This document shows positions 1 to 5,876 of a stretch of DNA of 7,641 bases, in pieces. Within the stretch, counting starts at the first letter, position 1; every line of letters begins with the position of its first letter. The notes below the pieces were generated by a model. That model made no database searches and was not told the DNA's origin. It saw only the letters and a list, made by a program, of their open reading frames with translations. Source of the DNA: Chloroflexota bacterium (GTDB lineage: Bacteria > Chloroflexota > Dormibacteria > Dormibacterales > Dormibacteraceae); NCBI GenBank assembly GCA_005888075.1, contig VBKD01000030.1, positions 1 through 7,641 on the forward strand, given 5' to 3'. A program made the position numbers and the translations under genes.

Positions 1-572
1 AAGGTCGCCATGTTCGGGTGGATCATGCCGGAGCCCTTGGACATCCCACCGACTCTCACCGTCTTGCCCCCGAGCTCGAGCTCGAACCGAGCGGTCTTCG
101 GCGCCGTGTCGGTGGTCATGATCGCCCGCGCCGCCGCGTCGCCGGCATCGGGGCTCAAATTTCCGCACGCCTGGGCTATGCCCGACTTGATCGCATCCAT
201 CGGAAGGTAGCGACCGATCACGCCCGTCGAGCTCACCAGGACCTGGTCCGGATCGAGGTCCAGCCGGTCGGCGGAAAGCTTCGCCATCAGCAGAGCATCC
301 TTGAAGCCCTGGGCCCCGGTGCATGCGTTGGCGTTGCCCGAGTTGACCGTCAGCGCCTGCACTCGGTTGTGCTGCAGATGGAGCTGGTCGATGACAACAG
401 ACGCGGACTTCACCTTGTTGGTCGTAAAGACACCACCCACATCGCATGGATACGTGGAGTGGATCACGCATAGATCGTCTCTCTGACCGGTCGGGATCGC
501 GGAGGCGCCGGCCGTGAAAGCCTTGATGCCGCAAGCCGCGGTGCCCGCGCGAAAACCACGCGCGTAGGTCAC
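1..572 (-). CDS. argJ: Glutamate N-acetyltransferase / amino-acid acetyltransferase ArgJ, N-terminal part (cut by the window edge)
   Basis: ArgJ moves the acetyl group from N-acetylornithine to glutamate and, in bifunctional members, also makes N-acetylglutamate from acetyl-CoA, in cytoplasmic arginine synthesis. The frame is open for 190 codons from a GTG at 572 to the left edge. Visible family motifs are VFTTNKVKSA (residues 48-57), NSGNANACTG (77-86), SSTGVIG (114-120), MTTDT (152-156) and GMSKGSGMIHPNMAT (176-190). In this family the precursor cleaves itself between Ala and Thr of the N-M-A-T motif, and that Thr becomes the N-terminal nucleophile of the beta chain. Here it is Thr190, the last whole codon in the window, so essentially the entire alpha chain is visible and the beta chain is missing. 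The GTG overlaps the argC stop (GTGA, 4 bases), indicating coupled translation; the upstream ribosome site is weak. The sequence does not show whether the enzyme is mono- or bifunctional. Identification is very secure. Confidence 0.96.
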   Translation of the reverse strand, partial: MTYARGFRAGTAACGIKAFTAGASAIPTGQRDDLCVIHSTYPCDVGGVFTTNKVKSASVVIDQLHLQHNRVQALTVNSGNANACTGAQGFKDALLMAKLSADRLDLDPDQVLVSSTGVIGRYLPMDAIKSGIAQACGNLSPDAGDAAARAIMTTDTAPKTARFELELGGKTVRVGGMSKGSGMIHPNMAT

Positions 573-1624
573 GGCCACTGCATCGGCCCATCCAACGCGG
601 TCGTCCGCTCGAAGCCAAACGCGATGTTGAAGCACTCGACCCCTTGTCCTGACGCGCCTTTGATCAAGTTGTCGAGCGCCGATGTGATGACGGCCTTGCG
701 GCCTTGTGCCGCGACGTTGACCAGGCACAGGTTGGAATGGCTGGTTTGCTTGGTCGCCGGCGTCTTGTCGACGACCTTGGTGAACGGCTGCCCGGAGTAG
801 AACTCGCGGTAGGCATCCTTCAGCTCATCAAGCGAGCCCTTGAGATCGAAGTAACAGGTCGCGAGGATGCCGCGCGTCATCGGCACCAGGTGCGGGACGA
901 AGGTGATTGCGGGTGCGGCACTCCCCACCCGGCGCTGCGCGCCGACCTCCCCGGCGAGCGGGGAGGTTAGTGCTGACAGCTCCTGGATCACCTCCGGTAG
1001 GTGGCGGTGGCCTTCGATCGCGTACGCGCTCAGTGACTCGTTCACCTCGCTGAAGTGCACACCGATGCCAGGGGATCGACCGGATCCGCTCACGCCCGAC
1101 TTGGCGTCGACCACGATGTCCGACCCCACCAACCCGGCCGACACCGCAGGGGCAAGGGCCAGGATGGCCGCTGTCGAGTAGCAGCCCGGGACAGCGACCA
1201 GCGCGGCATCTTTCAGCTCGGACTCGTGTAGCTCTGGCAGCCCAAGCACCGCTTTCGCCAGGAGGTCTGGCTGTGGGTGGGGCTGCCGGTACCACGTCGG
1301 GTACAGGGCGGAATCGTGCAGCCTGAAGTCGGCGCTCATGTCGATCACGCGAGCCCCGGCCTCGAGCCATGCCGCCGCCTTCCCGGCGCCGACATTGTGT
1401 GGCAGGCAGCTGAAAACTACGTCGACCTCGCCGGCCGCGGGCTCGGCCAGGAACTCTCCCGACAGACCCAGGAGCGGATAGACCTCCGCGTAAGGCTTGC
1501 CCGCGTAGGACCGCGAGGTGAGCTGGGCAAGCTCGACGCCAGGATGCTGGGCGAGCAGGTTGACCGCGGTCATTCCGGCGTAACCGTTCGCCCCGGCGAC
1601 GGCCGCCTTCAGCTTGCTAGCCAT
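569..1624 (-). CDS. argC: N-acetyl-gamma-glutamyl-phosphate reductase ArgC, with an in-frame palindromic insertion
   Basis: ArgC reduces N-acetylglutamyl-5-phosphate to the semialdehyde with NADPH, the third step of arginine synthesis. The 351-residue product has the NAD(P)-binding start AVAGANGYAG (8-17), SCLPHN (72-77), the catalytic cysteine in VPGCYST (Cys148), the KSGVSGSGR loop (175-183), the HRHLPE motif (His206 and His208), PHLVPMTRGIL (244-254) and the C-terminal DNLIKGASGQ (318-327). ATG at 1624 places the dinucleotide-binding motif at the usual distance from the N-terminus. There is no Shine-Dalgarno sequence before it, but a -10-like TATACT ends 9 bases upstream. Between the HRHLPE helix and the PHLVPM strand lie about 15 extra residues (roughly 220-234, TSPLAGEVGAQRRVG) encoded by a palindromic repeat, while all catalytic motifs stay intact. 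Without them the protein would be about 336 residues, still a normal length. It overlaps argJ by 4 bases and lies 119 bases after hisI. Confidence 0.97.
   Translation of the reverse strand: MASKLKAAVAGANGYAGMTAVNLLAQHPGVELAQLTSRSYAGKPYAEVYPLLGLSGEFLAEPAAGEVDVVFSCLPHNVGAGKAAAWLEAGARVIDMSADFRLHDSALYPTWYRQPHPQPDLLAKAVLGLPELHESELKDAALVAVPGCYSTAAILALAPAVSAGLVGSDIVVDAKSGVSGSGRSPGIGVHFSEVNESLSAYAIEGHRHLPEVIQELSALTSPLAGEVGAQRRVGSAAPAITFVPHLVPMTRGILATCYFDLKGSLDELKDAYREFYSGQPFTKVVDKTPATKQTSHSNLCLVNVAAQGRKAVITSALDNLIKGASGQGVECFNIAFGFERTTALDGPMQWP
921..967. repeat. REP-like palindromic element inside argC
   Basis: On the plus strand, acctccccg (945-953) and cggggaggt (959-967) form a perfect 9-bp inverted repeat around a 5-base loop. 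Next to it, cggcgc (930-935) and gcgccg (939-944) form a 6-bp stem with loop tgc. ctcccc at 921-926 can also pair with ggggag at 960-965, giving a compact multi-stem unit. On the coding strand the 45 bases 923-967 read TSPLAGEVGAQRRVG, in frame with argC. From memory, translated repeats beginning S-P-L-A-G-E are common in high-GC genomes; I could not check copy number here. Confidence 0.75.
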
Positions 1625-1625
1625 G

Positions 1626-1663
1626 GGTGCATGAGTATACGGATAATTGCATAATCATGTAGT
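1626..1663 (-). promoter_or_regulatory. Candidate tandem ARG boxes (ArgR operator) upstream of argC
   Basis: Read on the plus strand, positions 1646-1663 (ATTGCATAATCATGTAGT) fit the ARG-box layout of two inverted 5-base half-sites around 4 bases. The half-sites are TGCAT at 1648-1652 and ATGTA at 1657-1661, one base from a perfect TGCAT-N4-ATGCA palindrome. A weaker site at 1626-1643 has TGCAT at 1628-1632 and ATACG at 1637-1641. The two TGCAT half-sites are exactly 20 bases apart, leaving a 2-base gap between 18-bp boxes. ArgR operators typically occur as such pairs separated by two or three bases. The pair covers the spacer, the -10 box and the region just before the argC start, where ArgR with arginine would block transcription. 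This is inference from pattern; no argR gene lies in the window. Confidence 0.5.
1634..1639 (-). promoter_or_regulatory. Candidate -10 element for argC-argJ
   Basis: On the minus strand TATACT (one mismatch to TATAAT) occupies 1639-1634, inside an AT-rich patch unlike the surrounding DNA. Nine bases separate it from the argC ATG, so a start point 7-9 bases downstream would fall at or next to the ATG, giving a leaderless or nearly leaderless mRNA. This agrees with the missing Shine-Dalgarno sequence. No good -35 hexamer is seen at 16-18 bases; the best is ACTACA at 18 bases. Confidence 0.5.
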
Positions 1664-1681
1664 CGTACTCTTCTTCCATCG

Positions 1682-1716
1682 CCCTCTCCCCAACCCTCTC
1701 CCGCAGAGCGGGAGAG
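1682..1716. repeat. Palindromic CCCTCTCCC repeat in the hisI-argC spacer
   Basis: On the plus strand, ccctctccc occurs at 1682-1690 and again at 1694-1702. The second copy runs into a perfect 9-bp hairpin, ctctcccgc (1696-1704) and gcgggagag (1708-1716) with loop aga. This resembles a dispersed intergenic palindrome common in high-GC genomes (from memory). On the transcribed minus strand the stem is followed by a G-rich sequence with no U run, so it does not look like an intrinsic terminator. It could still weaken read-through from his into arg or stabilise an mRNA end. Confidence 0.7.
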
Positions 1717-1743
1717 CGAGGTGCTTCTGCCCTTGCTCTTCCG

Positions 1744-2046
1744 TTAGTCAGGTTTGTTGAAGAAGCACGACTCGGCTCCTGTGTGGCAGGCCGGGCCGGC
1801 TGGGTTGACGCGCAGCAGGACCGTGTCGAGGTCACAGTCCAACCGCACCTCGATGACCTCCATCGTGTTGCCCGATGTGGCGCCTTTCTCCCACAGCCCC
1901 CGCTCGCGCGAGTGGAACCAGGCATGTCCCGTCTCGCGGGTCTTGGTCCACGCCTCGTGATCCATGTAGGCGAGCATCAGCACCTTTCCGGTCTCGGCGT
2001 TCTGGACCACCGCCGGAACAAGCCCTTTCGAAAAGTCCGGTGTCAC
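1744..2046 (-). CDS. hisI: Phosphoribosyl-AMP cyclohydrolase HisI (stand-alone, no HisE domain)
   Basis: This cytoplasmic zinc enzyme opens the adenine ring of phosphoribosyl-AMP to give ProFAR, the third step of histidine synthesis. The 100-residue product spans just the PRA-CH domain. It has VLMLAYMDHEA (22-32), HSRERGLWEKGATSGN (45-60), DCDLDT (70-75) with metal-binding Asp70/72/74 and Cys71, and GPACHTG plus SCF, giving Cys87 and Cys94. All three family cysteines are present. The GTG start overlaps the hisF stop (GTGA) and has GGAG 8 bases upstream (2058-2055). The PRA-PH activity often fused at the C-terminus (HisE) is absent: translation stops six residues after the last zinc cysteine, so a separate hisE is needed elsewhere. 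It is the last gene of the compact his run. Confidence 0.97.
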   Translation of the reverse strand: MTPDFSKGLVPAVVQNAETGKVLMLAYMDHEAWTKTRETGHAWFHSRERGLWEKGATSGNTMEVIEVRLDCDLDTVLLRVNPAGPACHTGAESCFFNKPD

Positions 2047-2804
2047 GGCCTCATCTCCAAACCCATGGCGGCCAGCTCCTTCTTGACGTTTGGAATCGAC
2101 AGCTCACCGAAGTGGAAGATCGACGCGGCCAGCGCCGCGTCCGCCCCACCTTCGGTCAGCGCATCGTGCATGTGTTGAACAGATCCAGCTCCACCTGAGG
2201 CGATGACTGGCAGCCGGACGGCGCCGCTCACCGCACGAATCAGCTCGAGGTCATAACCGGATTCCGTCCCATCCTGGTCCATAGACGTGAGCAGGATCTC
2301 GCCCGCGCCCAGCGCCTCCCCACGGACAGCCCATTCGATGGCATCCCGGCCCGTCGCCCGCCGACCTCCGTGGCTGAAGACTTCCCAGCCCCAGCCTTCG
2401 GCGTGCCTTCGCGCGTCGATGGCGAGCACCACGCACTGCGAGCCGAAGATCTCGGCGCAACGTGCGATCAGCTCGGGATCGTCCAGCGCGGCTGTGTTGA
2501 CCGACGCCTTGTCGGCACCATGTGTCAACAGCTCACCCATGTCCTTCACGCTTCGGATCCCGCCCCCGACGGTCAGAGGGATGAAAACCTGGTCGGCGGT
2601 GCGCTCCACCGCGTCGAGAAGGATTTTTCGCGCATCAGACGACGCCGTGATGTCCAGGAAAACGATCTCGTCGGCACCCTCGCTGTCGTAAGCGGCCGCC
2701 AGCTCGGCCGGGTCTCCGGCGTCGCGCAGATCCTTGAACCGCACGCCCTTGACGACACGGCCTTCCGTCACGTCAAGGCAGGGAATGATTCGCTTGGCCG
2801 GCAT
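2043..2804 (-). CDS. hisF: Imidazole glycerol phosphate synthase, cyclase subunit HisF
   Basis: HisF is the (beta/alpha)8-barrel subunit that uses ammonia from HisH to convert PRFAR into imidazole-glycerol phosphate and AICAR. The 253-residue product is full length. It begins RIIPCLDVTEGRVVKG (5-20), which includes catalytic Asp11 and Lys19. It then shows FLDITASSD (49-57), the phosphate-binding loop TVGGGIRS (78-85), LAIDARR (127-133) with catalytic Asp130, TSMDQDGT (173-180) and the second phosphate loop ASGGAG (202-207). Asp11 and Asp130 sit at the same numbers as in the Thermotoga enzyme. ATG at 2804 shares one base with the hisH stop (TGATG) and has no strong ribosome site, so it probably depends on coupling to hisH. 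That arrangement fits one-to-one production of the two subunits. hisA, which commonly sits between hisH and hisF, is missing. Confidence 0.98.
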   Translation of the reverse strand: MPAKRIIPCLDVTEGRVVKGVRFKDLRDAGDPAELAAAYDSEGADEIVFLDITASSDARKILLDAVERTADQVFIPLTVGGGIRSVKDMGELLTHGADKASVNTAALDDPELIARCAEIFGSQCVVLAIDARRHAEGWGWEVFSHGGRRATGRDAIEWAVRGEALGAGEILLTSMDQDGTESGYDLELIRAVSGAVRLPVIASGGAGSVQHMHDALTEGGADAALAASIFHFGELSIPNVKKELAAMGLEMRP

Positions 2805-3397
2805 CAGCCGCAGAGGGATAGGAAATTGGCGTAGACCCGCAGTCCGTCGGCGCCGCTCTTCTCGGGATGAAACTGGGTACCCATCACATTGCCCTTCGCG
2901 GCCGCGGCCGCGGCCGAGTGTTCGGTGTGGCCGATGGTATGAAGCGAGTGTTCGGGCGTGTATGAGTGCACGAAATAGAAATAGGACTCGTCATCGATCC
3001 CATCCCACAACGGTGACCGCGCGCTCTGACCCGTCCGGCACCAGCCGATGACCGGCAGGCGTTCGCTGTTGGTCACCTCGACGACAGTGCCGGGCAGCAG
3101 CCCGAGTCCCTCGTGCCGGCCGTGCTCCAGCGACTCTTCGAACAGCAGCTGGTAACCAAGACAAACGCCAAGCAGAGGCTTGCCGTGGTTGGCGAGCTCC
3201 ACGATGTGGCGACCAAGCCCGTTCTCGGACAGCTTCTCCAGCGCCGGCGCGAACGCGCCGACGCCGGGCAAGACGATCCCTTCTGCGCGGTCCAGCTCAT
3301 CCTTGTCCGACGTGAGCCTCGCCTCCGCGCCTACGTGGATTAGCGCTCGCTCGACAGAGCGGATGTTGCCGACGCCGTAATCGACGATGGCGATCAA
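2804..3397 (-). CDS. hisH: Imidazole glycerol phosphate synthase, glutaminase subunit HisH
   Basis: HisH is a class I glutamine amidotransferase that releases ammonia from glutamine and channels it into HisF. The 197-residue product starts MIAIVDYGVGNIRSV as expected. It has the oxyanion-strand motif PGVG (44-47), the nucleophile elbow LLGVCLGYQLL with Cys79, YFVHSY (141-146) and QFHPEKS with His177 and Glu179, so the triad is complete. The start is TTG, overlapping the hisB stop as TTGA, with AAAGGG 8 bases upstream (3411-3406). Two oddities are visible. The usual PHMGWN segment reads VIGWC (116-120), with Cys where Asn is customary. A six-alanine run (162-167) encoded by a GCGGCC triplication lies just before the catalytic His-Glu strand. 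Neither breaks the triad. Identification is secure. Confidence 0.97.
   Translation of the reverse strand: MIAIVDYGVGNIRSVERALIHVGAEARLTSDKDELDRAEGIVLPGVGAFAPALEKLSENGLGRHIVELANHGKPLLGVCLGYQLLFEESLEHGRHEGLGLLPGTVVEVTNSERLPVIGWCRTGQSARSPLWDGIDDESYFYFVHSYTPEHSLHTIGHTEHSAAAAAAKGNVMGTQFHPEKSGADGLRVYANFLSLCG
2898..2915. repeat. Short tandem repeat, three GCGGCC units, inside hisH
   Basis: On the plus strand GCGGCC occurs three times in a row at 2898-2903, 2904-2909 and 2910-2915. It encodes Ala162-Ala167 of HisH on the minus strand. The unit is six bases, so gain or loss of a copy keeps the frame and would change the alanine run by two residues. This is a minor feature and may be only GC-rich low complexity. 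Confidence 0.6.
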
Positions 3398-3975
3398 CCG
3401 AGCAACCCTTTCGACGAGGGGACTCCCGCACCGCTCTGACCCATCGCGTCGCGGAGGGCGAGGCCCAGCGCTTTGAAGGTCGACTCAGCGATATGGTGGC
3501 GGTTTCGTCCTCGGATTACGTCGACGTGAATCGTCGCGCCGAGGTGGATGGACAGCGCGCGCCAGAACTCCTCGAGCACCTCCGACTCCAGGGTGCCGAT
3601 GCGTCCCTTCAACGGCACGTTGTAGGACAGGAACGGTCGCCGGCCGAGGTCGACGACCACGCGCGCCAGCGATTCGTCCAGCGGGGCGTAGGCGGCCGCG
3701 AAGCGGGTGATGCCGGCGCGATCGCCGAGCGCCTGCGACAGCGCCTGCCCGGCAACGATGCCCGCGTCTTCGACGAGGTGATGCGTGTCGACTTGAAGGT
3801 CGCCGGACCCGGTCATGGTCAGGTCGAACCCGCCATACCTCGCGACCTGTTCCAGCATGTGGTCGAGGAAGGCAAGGCCCGTCGCAACCTTGATGCGACC
3901 GCGGCCCTCGAGTGACACGTTCGCGGTGAGCCGAGTCTCCTTGCTCTTGCGCTGCACCGCGCCCTTTCTATTCAA
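3394..3975 (-). CDS. hisB: Imidazoleglycerol-phosphate dehydratase HisB (single function)
   Basis: HisB dehydrates imidazole-glycerol phosphate to imidazole-acetol phosphate in a dimanganese site. The 193-residue product has the duplicated family signatures. These are VQRKSKET (7-14), FLDHML (37-42), DTHHLVEDAGIVAGQA (63-78; His65, His66, Glu69), SIHLG (142-146) and GRNRHHIAESTFKAL (156-170; His160, His161, Glu164, Lys168). The length matches the dehydratase alone; the N-terminal histidinol-phosphatase domain of enteric HisB is not present. TTG at 3975 is chosen because GAGGTG lies just upstream (3985-3980) and because the resulting MNRKGAVQRKSKET matches the normal N-terminus; GTG at 3957 is a less likely alternative. 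It overlaps the end of hisD by 8 bases and hisH by 4. hisC, whose enzyme uses the HisB product, is not in the window. Confidence 0.97.
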   Translation of the reverse strand: MNRKGAVQRKSKETRLTANVSLEGRGRIKVATGLAFLDHMLEQVARYGGFDLTMTGSGDLQVDTHHLVEDAGIVAGQALSQALGDRAGITRFAAAYAPLDESLARVVVDLGRRPFLSYNVPLKGRIGTLESEVLEEFWRALSIHLGATIHVDVIRGRNRHHIAESTFKALGLALRDAMGQSGAGVPSSKGLLG

Positions 3976-5239
3976 GCCTCACCTCGATCGCATGGGCGTG
4001 TGCGCCCAGCCCTTCCATCGCCGCCAAGCGCACAGCTGCTTCGCGCAGATGCTCGAGGTCCGCGCGATCCAGACGGAGCAGGCTGCTCCGCTTCAAGAAC
4101 GTGTGCACGCCCAGCGGCGAGGAGAAGCGCGCCGCGCCCGAGGTGGGAAGCGTGTGGTTGGGGCCGGCCACATAATCGCCGAGCGGCACAGTCGAGTACT
4201 GACCCACAAACAGGGCCCCCGCATTTTCGATTTTCGTCGCCAGCGCTTCCGCAACCTCGGCCACGACCAGAAGATGCTCGGGAGCGAAATCATTCGCGAG
4301 CTCGATGGCCTCGTCGAGGTCCTCCACCACAACGATGCTGCAGGCCGCCTGCCGGATGATCGCCGCCCGCTCGAGACCACGCACGAGGCTTTCGAGCTCC
4401 TCCTCCACGCGGGCCGCCAGCTGCGCCGAGTCGGTGATCAAGACCGCGATCGCGAGCGGATCGTGCTCCAGCTGGGCCGCGAGGTCGGCGGCGACAAAAT
4501 CCGGGCGGGCCTTCTCATCCGCGATGACGAGCACCTCGGTGGGCCCGGCGATCCCGTCCACGCCAACCGTCCCGAACACCTCCTTCTTGGCGAGGGTCAC
4601 GTAGATGTTGCCCGGCCCGGCGACCACATCGACGCGCGGGATGCTTTCGGTGCCGTACGCAAGCGCGGCGATGGCGTGCGCGCCGCCAATCCGGTACACG
4701 GCGTCCACACCCGCGACGTATGCCGCCGCGAGGATCGCCTGGGGCACGCTTCCGTCAGCGGCCGGCGGCGTCGCGATCACGACCTCCGGGACGTTGGCCA
4801 CGCGGGCTGGGATGACCGTCATGAGCACCGTCGACGGATACGCCGCCCTCCCTCCCGGAACGTAGGCGCCGGCGCGGCGCACCGGGCGGGTGATGAGCTG
4901 CAGGCTTGGAGCATCCTCCGCCGCCGGCGCCATTTGCCTCGCGTGAAAGTTGCGAATCCGCTGCGCGGCGAATTCCAGCGCCGCGCGGTCGGCTGACAAG
5001 AGCCGCTCCGCGGCATTCGCAAGCTCGGCTTTCGGGACCTCGAACGACTCACCAGGTCCGGGCGCCCATCCGTCGAACCTCATGCTGAGCTCGCGCAGGG
5101 CGTCGTCGCCTTTTGACGCGACCTGGTCGCAGATCTGCGCCACCGCGGCCCGTTCCTTGGCAAACCGCGACAGGTCCAGCCTCCGTTGAGACTGCGGCGA
5201 TTCCCGCCACGCGCGCGTATCGAATCTCTTAACGGGCAA
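3968..5239 (-). CDS. hisD: Histidinol dehydrogenase HisD
   Basis: HisD oxidises L-histidinol to L-histidine in two NAD-dependent steps with a zinc ion, the last steps of the pathway. The 423-residue product has RRAGAYVPGGRAAYPSTVLM (121-140), GGAHAIAALAYGTESIP (185-201), VAGPGNIYV (206-214), GIAGPTEVLV (229-238), QLEHD (256-260), FAPEHLLV (318-325), GDYVAGPNHTLPT (354-366) and MEGLGAHAHAI (408-418). Zinc ligands by family are Gln256, His259, Asp355 and His414, and the catalytic pair is Glu321-His322; the spacing matches the E. coli enzyme. The frame stays open upstream to 5557, but those residues lie inside hisG and do not resemble HisD. TTG at 5239 is the only start that gives a normal length, and GAGGT sits 8 bases before it. 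It overlaps hisG by 11 bases and hisB by 8. His188 replaces the more common Gln in GGAQAIAA, a mild variation. Confidence 0.96.
   Translation of the reverse strand: MPVKRFDTRAWRESPQSQRRLDLSRFAKERAAVAQICDQVASKGDDALRELSMRFDGWAPGPGESFEVPKAELANAAERLLSADRAALEFAAQRIRNFHARQMAPAAEDAPSLQLITRPVRRAGAYVPGGRAAYPSTVLMTVIPARVANVPEVVIATPPAADGSVPQAILAAAYVAGVDAVYRIGGAHAIAALAYGTESIPRVDVVAGPGNIYVTLAKKEVFGTVGVDGIAGPTEVLVIADEKARPDFVAADLAAQLEHDPLAIAVLITDSAQLAARVEEELESLVRGLERAAIIRQAACSIVVVEDLDEAIELANDFAPEHLLVVAEVAEALATKIENAGALFVGQYSTVPLGDYVAGPNHTLPTSGAARFSSPLGVHTFLKRSSLLRLDRADLEHLREAAVRLAAMEGLGAHAHAIEVRLE
3980..3985 (-). promoter_or_regulatory. Ribosome binding site that fixes the hisB start
   Basis: GAGGTG (3985-3980) within the last codons of hisD precedes TTG at 3975. 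GAGG ends 6 bases before the start codon, a normal spacing. It supports TTG over the later in-frame GTG at 3957. Confidence 0.65.
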
Positions 5240-5876
5240 CGCCGGCCACCTCGCGCAGCTTTGACACGACCGACTGAACGGCCTGCGTCCGCGTCTTGAG
5301 GCTTGCCTGGTTGGCGATGAGGCGAGCGGTCGAGTCACCCAGGACCGCCGTGACGCGCAGGTGATTCTCACGCAGCGTGCGTCCGGTCGCTGTGAGGTCG
5401 ACGATGCCGTCGACAAGTCCCACCAGCGGAGCGAGCTCCACCGAGCCATGCAGCCGCACCACCTCGACCGCCTGGCCGCGGGACTCAAACCATGCCGCGG
5501 CCGTGCGCGGGTATTTGGTCGCGATTCGGACCAGCGGCGGCCACGTCTCCGGACCATCCAGGCTCGAGGAGTCCGGGACCGCGAGCACGAGGCGGCAAGG
5601 ACCGAGATGCAGGTCGACCAGCTCGTAGTGAGCGCCCGGCGTCTCCCACAGGATGTCCTTGCCCACGATGCCGAGGTCGGCGGCGCCGTGATCCACGTAG
5701 GCCGGGACGTCCGTTGGCCTGACCAGGATGACGCGCAGGCCGGAGCGGTCGACGAGCAGCTGACGCCCCAGCTCCTCGGGGCTCAGCTGGATGAGCCCGG
5801 AGCGGGCGAGCAGCTCGAGGGCTCCACTGGTCAGGACGCCCGTGGGGATGGCGATGGAGGTCCGCTCGCCGCTCAT
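5229..5876 (-). CDS. hisG: ATP phosphoribosyltransferase catalytic subunit, short form HisG
   Basis: HisG joins ATP and PRPP to make phosphoribosyl-ATP, the committed and feedback-controlled first step of histidine synthesis. The 215-residue product is the short type: it has the two-lobed catalytic core but lacks the C-terminal ACT-like domain that binds histidine in long HisG. Short HisG works only in complex with HisZ, which is encoded directly upstream. Visible motifs are DLGIVGKDIL (67-76), CRLVLAVP (94-101), IATKYPRTAAAWF (118-130), LHGSVELAPLVGLVDGIVDL (142-161) and the PRPP-binding loop DLTATGRTL (160-168). ATG at 5876 overlaps the hisZ stop (ATGA) and has GGAGG 9 bases upstream (5890-5886). 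An oddity is the N-terminal signature: the family usually has K-G-R-L after the first strand, whereas this protein reads PTGVL (11-15), with Lys and Arg replaced. Confidence 0.96.
   Translation of the reverse strand: MSGERTSIAIPTGVLTSGALELLARSGLIQLSPEELGRQLLVDRSGLRVILVRPTDVPAYVDHGAADLGIVGKDILWETPGAHYELVDLHLGPCRLVLAVPDSSSLDGPETWPPLVRIATKYPRTAAAWFESRGQAVEVVRLHGSVELAPLVGLVDGIVDLTATGRTLRENHLRVTAVLGDSTARLIANQASLKTRTQAVQSVVSKLREVAGVAR
5248..5252 (-). promoter_or_regulatory. Ribosome binding site that fixes the hisD start
   Basis: GAGGT on the minus strand (5252-5248), inside the end of hisG, is followed by 8 bases and then TTG at 5239. There is no ATG or GTG nearby in the hisD frame (the first in-frame ATG is codon 53), so this site supports TTG initiation. 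Confidence 0.7.

Noticed and set aside
1696..1716. Intrinsic terminator after hisI
   Set aside because: The 9-bp stem is good, but no U run follows on the transcribed strand; G-rich repeat sequence follows instead.
5240..5557. N-terminal extension of HisD by 106 residues
   Set aside because: It lies wholly inside hisG, is Arg/Ser-rich and unlike HisD, and the TTG at 5239 with a ribosome site gives the normal length.
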